A DNA stretch of 49,262 nt from CAYMPW01 sp964392725 (lineage in GTDB: Archaea > Thermoplasmatota > Thermoplasmata > Methanomassiliicoccales > Methanomethylophilaceae), in the NCBI GenBank assembly GCA_964392725.1, contig CAYMPW010000011.1, forward strand, positions 1-49,262, read 5' to 3'. Under the pieces are notes generated by a model. That model searched no databases. It was given only the letters and a program-made list of their open reading frames with translations, and was not told the DNA's origin. Below, in pieces: positions 16,491 through 23,800 of the stretch. The first letter of the stretch is position 1; each line of letters begins with the position of its first letter. Both the position numbers and the translations under genes were made by a program.

Positions 16491-18269
16491 ATGACAGAAG
16501 AATATCCAGAAGAGTTTATGCCTTGGCTTAAACAATACAGCTCCAAAGTACCTAAAAATATAGACTATCCTGAAAAGACCATGTATGAATGTGTAGAATC
16601 TGTTGCCAACGAGCGTCCAAAACAGGTTGCCCACGAATACATGGGTCGCAAAATAAAATACTCCAAATTCCTTGGTGGAATTGATTTACTTTCTTCTTGT
16701 TTTTACAATATGGGTCTCAGAAAAGGAGACAAAATTTTGATTTGTATGCCGAATTGTCCTCAAGCAATTCGCTTGATGTATGCTGCAAATCGCATCGGTA
16801 TTGTATGTGCGATGGTTCATCCGTTTTCAGCACCTAAAGAAATTGAATTCTATATAGAAAATTCAGACGCGAAGGTTGCAATAACAGTAGATATGTTCTA
16901 CCCCAATTTCCCATATCCCGGTGACAATAATTGTTTGGAAAAACTCGTTGTTACAAGCGTTAGATATGGTATGTCTAGACCATTATCCATCGGATATCAG
17001 ATCTTAGAAGGACGTAAAAATCCAAAACCTGATTTTGATGACAAAGTTATTTCATGGAGAACTTTCAAAGCATATGGATCCAAAGATACGATTCCTGAAA
17101 AATGCGGAACACCCGAAGATCCCGCGCTCATTCTATACAGTGGCGGAACCACAGGCAGAAGCAAAGGAATTCTCCTATCCAATCTAAATCTAAACTCAAC
17201 CTCGATAGGAACATTTGCTGCAAGCGAATGTGAAAGCGAGGGAAAAATAATGATGGCTGTTATGCCTATTTTCCACGGTTTTGGATTGGCAATCGGAATT
17301 CACCTTCCTTTTATTTTGGGTATGAAATGTATTATCGTGCCCCGTTTTACACCCGAATCTTACGCGAAACTTGTTGCGCGTAAACATCCAAACTTCATTG
17401 CAGGCGTTCCTACTCTGTTCGAACACATGCTCAAAAGTAAACATCTTCAGGGTGCAAACCTCAAATGTCTTGAAGGAATCTTCAGCGGAGGAGATACACT
17501 TACTGCAGATTTGAAAACACGTTTCGACAAATTCATTGCAGAACGCGGATGTGAAAACACAATCCGTGAAGGATATGGAACCACGGAATGTGTAACCGCA
17601 TCCTGTTTAACACCAAAAGCTTTGGATAAACAAATTTCCGGAAGTATCGGAGTTCCTAACCCTGATATTCTCTATAAGATTGTACGTGTCGGAACAATTG
17701 AACGTGCGGATTATGGCGAAGATGGAGAAATCTGTATTGCAGGTCCGAGTATCATGATGGAATACATCAAAGAGAAAGAAGAAACCGACAATACACTCAA
17801 AGTTCACGACGATGGTTTGCTTTGGTTGCACACCGGAGATCTTGGAAGCATGAATTCCGATGGTTATCTTTTCTTCAAACAGAGACTCAAGAGAATTATC
17901 ATTTCTTCGGGATACAACGTTTATCCAAGTCAGTTGGAAGATGCCGTTGCCCACCACGAAGCTGTGGAAAAAGCTTGTGCGGTTGGTGTGAAGGATAAAG
18001 TTCGCGGAGAGATCGTAAAGATGTACATCGAGCTTTCGCCCGGATACACCCCCAGCAGTGAACTGATTGTATCGATCAAAGAACTGTGTACAAAGAGCGT
18101 TGCAAAATATGCAATTCCTCGTCAGTTTGAATTCATCGATAAAATTCCAATGACAAAGATTGGAAAAGTTGCATACACCGTCTTGGAGAAAAGAGCAAAC
18201 GAATCCGCAGGCGCATACGTTTGTCCCGAAGAGGAAGCAACAATCATCGAAGTTCTTGACGAACTCTGA
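16491..18269 (+). CDS. AMP-forming acyl-CoA ligase, copy 1
   Basis: The adenylate-forming superfamily signature is YSGGTTGRSKG (residues 216-226). GYGTTE (about 361), HTGDLG (about 446) and the C-terminal catalytic lysine in KIGKVAYTVLEKR follow. It activates a carboxylic acid with ATP and loads it on CoA. The substrate is not evident; archaea lack usual fatty-acid synthesis, so host- or gut-derived acids are possible. Length is 592. A close paralogue lies 167 bases downstream on the same strand. The two share a 119-bp stretch of perfect DNA identity. Confidence 0.9.
   Translation: MTEEYPEEFMPWLKQYSSKVPKNIDYPEKTMYECVESVANERPKQVAHEYMGRKIKYSKFLGGIDLLSSCFYNMGLRKGDKILICMPNCPQAIRLMYAANRIGIVCAMVHPFSAPKEIEFYIENSDAKVAITVDMFYPNFPYPGDNNCLEKLVVTSVRYGMSRPLSIGYQILEGRKNPKPDFDDKVISWRTFKAYGSKDTIPEKCGTPEDPALILYSGGTTGRSKGILLSNLNLNSTSIGTFAASECESEGKIMMAVMPIFHGFGLAIGIHLPFILGMKCIIVPRFTPESYAKLVARKHPNFIAGVPTLFEHMLKSKHLQGANLKCLEGIFSGGDTLTADLKTRFDKFIAERGCENTIREGYGTTECVTASCLTPKALDKQISGSIGVPNPDILYKIVRVGTIERADYGEDGEICIAGPSIMMEYIKEKEETDNTLKVHDDGLLWLHTGDLGSMNSDGYLFFKQRLKRIIISSGYNVYPSQLEDAVAHHEAVEKACAVGVKDKVRGEIVKMYIELSPGYTPSSELIVSIKELCTKSVAKYAIPRQFEFIDKIPMTKIGKVAYTVLEKRANESAGAYVCPEEEATIIEVLDEL
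17259..17377 (+). repeat. 119-bp block identical to 19202-19320 (copy 1)
   Basis: From GTTATGCC to CTTGTTGC this block matches the second ligase gene base for base, including third codon positions. Sequence on either side differs at many synonymous sites, so the match is not explained by protein constraint alone. Confidence 0.9.
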
Positions 18270-18285
18270 AACCCTATAAAAAAAT

Positions 18286-18325
18286 AATTTCATTCATTCA
18301 GATGTAAATTTGAATGAATGAAATT
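18286..18325. terminator. 15-bp perfect inverted repeat between ligase genes
   Basis: AATTTCATTCATTCA and its exact complement flank a 10-base spacer. It lies 16 bases after the first ligase stop codon. It could act as a terminator or processing hairpin, though no T run follows, or as an operator for the second gene. A second inverted repeat, GGGTTG/CAACCC, lies at 18388-18416. Confidence 0.55.
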
Positions 18326-18436
18326 ACAATATTCTGAAAAAATATCTCCCAAGGATATTATATTAAAAACTCTATAATCGGCACAATGGGTTGGCTTTAA
18401 ATTAAGTTTTCAACCCCTTTGAATTTGTGATTTATA

Positions 18437-20212
18437 ATGTCCGAATATCCTGAAGAATTCATGCCTTGGCTTAAACAATACAGCGAGGGCGTTCCCAAGA
18501 ACATAGATTTGCCAAATATGACTATGTACGAATGCGTGGAACAGATTGCGAAAAACAGACCTAACAAAGTGGCTCATGAATATATGGGTCGTAAAATAAG
18601 ATATTCATACTTTTTAGATGGAATCGATTTGATTTCTTCATGTCTATATGCAATGGGTCTCAGAAAAGGCGATAAAATTTTGATTTGTATGCCGAATTGT
18701 CCCCAAGCAATCCGTATGATGTACGGGGCAAACCGCATAGGTGTCATCGCAACAATGATACACCCGTATTCAGCACCCAAGGAAATCGAATTCTACATTA
18801 ATAATTCGGATGCTAAAGTTGCCATTACATTAGATTTATTCTATCCCAATTTCCCATATCCTGGAGACAACAATTGTTTGGAAAAACTTATTGTTACCAG
18901 TGTAAGGTACGGTATGGCAAGACCTTTGTCCATGGGATATTATTTGTTTGAGGGACGTGACAATCCAAAACCCAAATATGACGACAAAGTAATCTCATGG
19001 ATGACTTTCAAATCATACGGGTCTTTGAGAAGATTACCTGAAAAATGCGGAACAGCTGAAGATCCGGCACTTATTCTTTACAGTGGCGGAACCACAGGCA
19101 GAAGCAAAGGAATTTTATTATCAAACAACAACTTGAATGCAACATCCATGTGCACATACGTTGCGAGTGAAGGTAATAAGGAAGGAACCTCAATGATGGC
19201 AGTTATGCCTATTTTCCACGGTTTTGGATTGGCAATCGGAATTCACCTTCCTTTTATTTTGGGTATGAAATGTATTATCGTGCCCCGTTTTACACCCGAA
19301 TCTTACGCGAAACTTGTTGCACGTAAACATCCTAATTTCATCTCGGGCGTCCCTACATTATTTGAACATGTTCTCAAGAGTAAACATTTGAAAAATGCAA
19401 ATCTTAAATGTCTTGAGGGTATTTTCAGCGGAGGAGATTCACTTACAGCGGATTTGAAAACACGTTTCGACAAATTCATTGCAGAACGTGGATGTGAAAC
19501 CACCATTCGTGAAGGATATGGTGCAACGGAATGCGTAGCAGCGGTATGTATTACTCCCAAATCTCCAGAAAAACAAATATTGGGAAGTATCGGAATTCCG
19601 AATCCGAATACCATCTTCAAAATCGTAAAAGTCGGTACGGCCGAACGTGCGGATTATGACGAAGACGGAGAGATCTGCATCTCGGGTCCGAGCGTAATGA
19701 TGGAATATGTCAAAGAACCCGAAGAAACTTCCAATACTCTCAAGGTTCACGACGATGGATTGCTGTGGTTACACACCGGAGATATGGGACATATGAATTC
19801 CGACGGATATCTCTTCTTTACACAGAGACTCAAGAGAATTATCATTTCTTCGGGATACAACGTTTACCCAAGTCAGTTGGAAGATGCTGTTGCCTACCAC
19901 GAAGCTGTTCACGGAGCATGTGTTGTTGGTGTAAAGGACAAAGTTCGCGGAGAGATCGTAAAGATGTATATCGAACTTAATCCCGGATTCGAACCAAGTG
20001 AAGAACTTGTGGATTCAATCAGAGAATTGTGTAAGAAAAGCGTTGCTAAATATGCGGTTCCCCGTCAATACGAGTTCATCGATAAAATTCCGATGACCAA
20101 ACTTTCCAAGGTTGCATACACCGTATTGGAAAAGAGAGCCAATGAGTCTGCCAAGGCATATACTGTTCCGGAAGAAGGAGTAAAAATCCTCGAAAAACTC
20201 GATGAAATTTGA
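18437..20212 (+). CDS. AMP-forming acyl-CoA ligase, copy 2
   Basis: A tandem paralogue of the preceding gene with the same motifs (YSGGTTGRSKG, GYGATE, HTGDMG, and the C-terminal lysine in KLSKVAYTVLEKR). It is 591 residues long and collinear throughout. In motif GYG-T/A-TE it has Ala where copy 1 has Thr. Many substitutions cluster in the acyl-binding half, so the two may prefer different acids. It probably has its own promoter in the 167-base gap. It arose by tandem duplication, with later local gene conversion. Confidence 0.9.
   Translation: MSEYPEEFMPWLKQYSEGVPKNIDLPNMTMYECVEQIAKNRPNKVAHEYMGRKIRYSYFLDGIDLISSCLYAMGLRKGDKILICMPNCPQAIRMMYGANRIGVIATMIHPYSAPKEIEFYINNSDAKVAITLDLFYPNFPYPGDNNCLEKLIVTSVRYGMARPLSMGYYLFEGRDNPKPKYDDKVISWMTFKSYGSLRRLPEKCGTAEDPALILYSGGTTGRSKGILLSNNNLNATSMCTYVASEGNKEGTSMMAVMPIFHGFGLAIGIHLPFILGMKCIIVPRFTPESYAKLVARKHPNFISGVPTLFEHVLKSKHLKNANLKCLEGIFSGGDSLTADLKTRFDKFIAERGCETTIREGYGATECVAAVCITPKSPEKQILGSIGIPNPNTIFKIVKVGTAERADYDEDGEICISGPSVMMEYVKEPEETSNTLKVHDDGLLWLHTGDMGHMNSDGYLFFTQRLKRIIISSGYNVYPSQLEDAVAYHEAVHGACVVGVKDKVRGEIVKMYIELNPGFEPSEELVDSIRELCKKSVAKYAVPRQYEFIDKIPMTKLSKVAYTVLEKRANESAKAYTVPEEGVKILEKLDEI
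19202..19320 (+). repeat. 119-bp block identical to 17259-17377 (copy 2)
   Basis: Second member of the identical pair. The first differences are T/A on the left and G/A on the right. Confidence 0.9.
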
Positions 20213-20260
20213 GCGTTGGCCAAATTACTGGCCGCCTCAAATCGAGAAAATCTAGAAAGT

Positions 20261-20269
20261 ATTATATAC
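20261..20269 (+). promoter_or_regulatory. TATA box for 5S rRNA
   Basis: ATTATATAC is centred 26 bases before the predicted 5' end of 5S rRNA at 20291. Confidence 0.65.
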
Positions 20270-20290
20270 CAACTATGTATCGCTGGTATT

Positions 20291-20414
20291 GGTATGACGG
20301 CCATAGCGGCGGGGTCACACCCGGTCCCATTCCGAACCCGGCAGTAAAGCCCGCCTGCGTCTTTGTCTGTACTGTATTGCGCGAGCGTACGGGAACACTA
20401 AAACGCTGTCAACC
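20291..20414 (+). rRNA. 5S ribosomal RNA, standalone
   Basis: Diagnostic 5S sequence is present: GGCCATAGCGGCGGGGTCAC, then CCCATTCCGAACCCGGCAGT and AAGCCCGCCTGCG. The ends pair: GGT and TGAC near the 5' end with GTCA and ACC at the 3' end, leaving one bulged A, giving 124 bases. A TATA box lies 26 bases upstream and CTTTTT follows. No 16S or 23S gene is near, so the 5S gene has its own promoter, as in Thermoplasma relatives. Confidence 0.95.
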
Positions 20415-20560
20415 ACTTTTTCATTTTATTTCGAACAGCACTTGTGCTGAACTTATATTTTAAAAATCTGTAAGCACAGATTGAATAAAATTTCATTTAG
20501 ATTAATTTATGATTTGAAAATATAACAAAAAATGAAGGGGGGTTTAATCCCCTTTTTGGT
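20415..20560. other. Intergenic stretch with two small hairpins
   Basis: Downstream of 5S rRNA, CAGCAC-TT-GTGCTG (20436-20449) and AATCTGT-AAGC-ACAGATT (20465-20482) can form hairpins. They may aid 5S 3'-end formation. No gene is seen. Confidence 0.4.
20537..20557. terminator. Bidirectional terminator before porB 3' end
   Basis: GGGG and CCCC arms around TTTAAT lie between convergent units. T runs occur on both sides (CCTTTTT on plus, CATTTTTTG on minus), so it can end the porCDAB transcript. Confidence 0.5.
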
Positions 20561-21511
20561 TTAAAGCTTTGAAAGTTTTATGAGCCTGTCCCAGCGTCTG
20601 TCGACTTCTTCCTGAATGTCTTCGACGAGGGGTTCCCATTTGTCGGTAAGGAGGTGTTTGTACCTTCCCTGTGCCGCAAACCACTCTCTAACGGTCTTCT
20701 TCTCAACCTTGCCGTCTGCGATCCTTGCGGATTCTGCGGTAAGGGTGTATTCAGTTCCGTTCCTTACTTCGTAGAGAGGCCAGACGCATGATTCAACTGC
20801 AAGTTTTGCCATTGCGATTGTATCTCCGGATCCAAATCTCCAGCCTCTGGGGCAAGGTGAAATGGCGTTGATGAATGAAGGTCCGCCGCACTCGAATCCA
20901 TTGTTGGCTTTGGTTATGAGATCTCTCCAGTTGTGGGGAGATACCTGAGCTGCGTAAGGGATGTTGTGTGCAACCATGACCTGAGTCATGTCCTTGGGGA
21001 ACTCTTTCTTACCGGGTGAAACTGCACCTGCGGGAGAGGTTGTTGTTGATGCTCCTGTACCTGTTGCACCGGATCTCTGAATACCGGTGTTCATGTACGC
21101 TTCGTTGTTGAGACAAACGAACATCATCTGGTGACCTCTTTCCATTGCACCGGAAAGTGCCTGAAGACCGATATCGTATGTTGCACCGTCTCCGGCGAAG
21201 TTAACGAATCTCATTTCTTCGGTAATCTTTCCCTGTCTCTTGAGAGACTGGTATGCTGCTTCCACACCTGCACATGATGCTGCACCGTTTCCGAATGCTG
21301 TGTGAATCCAGGGTGTATTCCAGGAAGTGTAAGGGTAGATTGTTGTCGAAACTTCGAAACAACCTGTTGAACTTGATACAGCTACCGGATGTTCTGTTCC
21401 CATGAGAATCTGCCTTGCAATAACGGATTCTGCACAACCTGCGCAGAGCCTGTGACCGCTGGTGAGCCTGACGGGAAGTTTGTTCAAATCTACCAATGAC
21501 ATTGTACTCAT
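20561..21511 (-). CDS. porB: Pyruvate:ferredoxin oxidoreductase, beta subunit
   Basis: The thiamine-diphosphate-binding subunit. RLCAGCAESV (about 22-31) supplies the first cluster cysteines, and the TPP motif begins at FAGDGATYDIG (about 104). At 316 residues it has normal length. With PorA, C and D it catalyses pyruvate + CoA + oxidised ferredoxin to acetyl-CoA + CO2, or the reverse in autotrophic methanogens. The start codon overlaps the porA stop by 4 bases. It is the last gene of the operon. Confidence 0.95.
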   Translation of the reverse strand: MSTMSLVDLNKLPVRLTSGHRLCAGCAESVIARQILMGTEHPVAVSSSTGCFEVSTTIYPYTSWNTPWIHTAFGNGAASCAGVEAAYQSLKRQGKITEEMRFVNFAGDGATYDIGLQALSGAMERGHQMMFVCLNNEAYMNTGIQRSGATGTGASTTTSPAGAVSPGKKEFPKDMTQVMVAHNIPYAAQVSPHNWRDLITKANNGFECGGPSFINAISPCPRGWRFGSGDTIAMAKLAVESCVWPLYEVRNGTEYTLTAESARIADGKVEKKTVREWFAAQGRYKHLLTDKWEPLVEDIQEEVDRRWDRLIKLSKL

Positions 21512-22674
21512 AACTTCACCCCCAAATAATTGAGCTTCTTAGCTTTGCCTTCAATCATATCCATGAAGACGCTTCTGAGCTGAGGAATTGTTGCGTCTAC
21601 TCCTCCAAGACCGTAAACGTAGTTGTACATACCGGGCATAACTTCAAGGTCGATTGCGGCTGCAACAACTTCAGGATACAAAGGTCCGGTTGCACCGACG
21701 CTAAGGTGTTTGTCCATAACGGCAACTGCCTTCTTTCCCTTCATGATGTTTGCGAAATCGACTTCGGGGAAGGGTCTGTAAAGGTGGGGCATTGCGCATC
21801 CAACCTTGTATCCTTCTGCACGGAGTTCATCGACTGCTGCTTTCATTGTACCGAAAGTTGAACCGATGACGATTGCGATATATTCTGCATCTTCGCACAT
21901 ATATCCGGTAACGGGTTCGTATTTTCTTCCAGTGAGTTCTTCGAACTCCTTGAATACATCCTTTGTAACTTCGTATGCTTTTTCCATTGCAAGGACCATC
22001 TGATACTTGTGCTGGTAGTAGAAGTCGGGTGCATCCATAAGTCCGTGTGAAATTGGGTTCTTGTGATCCAAGAGAGGATACAAGGGCTTGTATTCACCGA
22101 CGAATTTCTTCACATCGTGTGTTTCAACAGGTGTGATTCTCTCAATCGCGTGAGTAAGAATGAAACCATCAAGGTTTACGAGACAGGGGAGCTGAACATC
22201 GTGGTGTTCTGCAATCCTGGGTGCGATGATGGACATATCGTATGCTTCCTGAACGTTCTCAGAGAAAAGTGTAATCCATCCGCAATCTCTTGCTGCCATT
22301 ACATCTCCGTGATCGTTGTTGATGTTGATGGGTCCGCTAACTGCTCTGTTTGCTACAGCCATAATCATAGGAACTCTCATTGCCGAGGTAATGGGAAGCA
22401 TTTCCCACATGTAGGCAAGACCCTGAGAGGCTGTTGCGGTGAATGTCCTTGCACCTGCAGATGCAGATGTGGTACAGACTGTAAGAGCACTGTGTTCAGA
22501 TTCTACACAAACGAATTCTGTATCTACTTCTCCGTCTGCTACAAAGTCTGAATATCTTTCTACGATGATTGTCTGAGGTGTAATGGGGTATGCAGCACAA
22601 ACATCAGGGTTAATCTGCTTCCATGCGAGTGCGACTGCAGAGTCACCGTTTATTGCGATATCTTTTGAAACCAT
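21508..22674 (-). CDS. porA: Pyruvate:ferredoxin oxidoreductase, alpha subunit
   Basis: The N terminus INGDSAVALAWKQINPDVCAAYPITPQT is typical of PorA domain I, which binds the TPP pyrimidine ring and substrate. I place the start at the ATG at 22672-22674 (388 residues) because GGAGGAG lies about 6 bases before it. The longer in-frame extension would overlap porD. The Shine-Dalgarno site lies inside the last codons of porD, so translation is coupled. Confidence 0.94.
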   Translation of the reverse strand: MVSKDIAINGDSAVALAWKQINPDVCAAYPITPQTIIVERYSDFVADGEVDTEFVCVESEHSALTVCTTSASAGARTFTATASQGLAYMWEMLPITSAMRVPMIMAVANRAVSGPININNDHGDVMAARDCGWITLFSENVQEAYDMSIIAPRIAEHHDVQLPCLVNLDGFILTHAIERITPVETHDVKKFVGEYKPLYPLLDHKNPISHGLMDAPDFYYQHKYQMVLAMEKAYEVTKDVFKEFEELTGRKYEPVTGYMCEDAEYIAIVIGSTFGTMKAAVDELRAEGYKVGCAMPHLYRPFPEVDFANIMKGKKAVAVMDKHLSVGATGPLYPEVVAAAIDLEVMPGMYNYVYGLGGVDATIPQLRSVFMDMIEGKAKKLNYLGVKL

Positions 22675-22676
22675 AT

Positions 22677-22946
22677 TTACTCCTCCTGAAGTGAAATTGC
22701 CTTCTTGGGGCAGACGTTTACACAAATTCCGCATCCTTTGCAGTGCGAAAGTTTGATTCCGGTCATTTTGTTGTCTTTAATAAGAATACAGTCATCAGGA
22801 CAGTAAATCCAACATGTGAGACAGTCGATGCACTTTTCCATATCTACTACGGGAACCAATGATCTCCAGTCGCCTGTTTTGAAATCTTCGGCATTGCCGG
22901 GTGTGTTTACACGGCCTCCGATAATCATGTCTTTGAATTCTACCAT
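22677..22946 (-). CDS. porD: Pyruvate:ferredoxin oxidoreductase, delta subunit (ferredoxin-like)
   Basis: The 89-residue protein has two 4Fe-4S motifs, CIDCLTCWIYCPDDC (from about residue 38) and CKGCGICVNVCPKKA (from about 69). They pass electrons from the TPP site to ferredoxin. It is the normal length for PorD. The ATG follows the porC stop TAA directly. Confidence 0.95.
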   Translation of the reverse strand: MVEFKDMIIGGRVNTPGNAEDFKTGDWRSLVPVVDMEKCIDCLTCWIYCPDDCILIKDNKMTGIKLSHCKGCGICVNVCPKKAISLQEE

Positions 22947-23513
22947 TTACTGCACCTCATCGAATGCTCTCTTAAGAGCTGAAAGGTTCTTTACGATTAC
23001 TTTGTCTGAAAGTTTTCCTGTGAATTTTGTGGTAATCTGATCTTCCAATGCGGAGTAAGATACCAAAGGACTTACCTTTGTCAAAGCACCCAAAATGGCG
23101 GTGTTTGCCATGGGTTTACCGATTTCTTCCATAGAGATGGCAGTAGCATCAAGAGTGTGACATTCTGCATCTGTACCCAATGCTTCCTGAAGTTCTTTGG
23201 GTGTTCCGGCATAATTTGCAAGAACGAATCCGTCTTTCTTCAAGCCACCAAGCATATCGACTTTACCAACAAGAGTTCCGTCCAAAATAATCACGATATC
23301 GGGTTCGTAAACCTGACTGTGGACTTTGATAGGCGTTTCTGAAATCCTGGTGAATGCTCTGATTGGAGCTCCCATTCTCTCAGGTCCGAATTCCGGAAAA
23401 GCCTTAACGTACTTTCCTGCACTGATTGCGGTTTCAGCGAGAATCTCGTTTGCCGTGACTACTCCCTGTCCTCCTCTTCCATGCCAACGTATTTCTATGT
23501 TCATAGGAACCAT
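22947..23513 (-). CDS. porC: Pyruvate:ferredoxin oxidoreductase, gamma subunit
   Basis: IRWHGRGGQGVVTANEILAE (residues 7-26) and KAFPEFGPERMGAPI are the PorC signatures; this subunit binds CoA. First gene of porCDAB. TTTATACT at 23541-23548 on the minus strand is about 26 bases upstream of 23518, which predicts a very short leader and supports the ATG at 23513 over that at 23504. Confidence 0.94.
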   Translation of the reverse strand: MVPMNIEIRWHGRGGQGVVTANEILAETAISAGKYVKAFPEFGPERMGAPIRAFTRISETPIKVHSQVYEPDIVIILDGTLVGKVDMLGGLKKDGFVLANYAGTPKELQEALGTDAECHTLDATAISMEEIGKPMANTAILGALTKVSPLVSYSALEDQITTKFTGKLSDKVIVKNLSALKRAFDEVQ

Positions 23514-23800
23514 CTATTTTTTCGAAATGGCGCAATATGATTTATACTCTTGTATTATTAGGGTATAGTGGCTGATAAAAAAATCAAAAAAATACGAGAA
23601 AACAGAGAAAACCAATAATTAAATTACGAATTTCGTAGTCTAATTTCTGAATCGTTATTTTTGATACGTACGTTAAAACGTACATAAGCATACAATTTTT
23701 TAAGTTGGCTGGGTAAAGGGTTATTATCTACAACGAATATAAGGCATTTAGACGCGGCAAAAATGCTTGCGAAACAGTTTCTTATAACAAAGGTGAAACA
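23514..23800. promoter_or_regulatory. Divergent porC/ppsA control region with two palindromes
   Basis: The region holds a minus-strand TATA box for porC (23541-23548) and a plus-strand TATA box for ppsA (ATATAAGG near 23738). Between them lie two perfect palindromes: TACGAA-T-TTCGTA (23625-23637) and GTACGTT-AA-AACGTAC (23668-23683). Their position between the two promoters fits shared regulation of the pyruvate node. AGGTG near 23792 is the ppsA ribosome-binding site. Confidence 0.55.

Noticed and set aside
22675..22734. Longer start for porA
   Set aside because: It would overlap porD; a strong GGAGGAG site and the family N terminus support the start at 22674.
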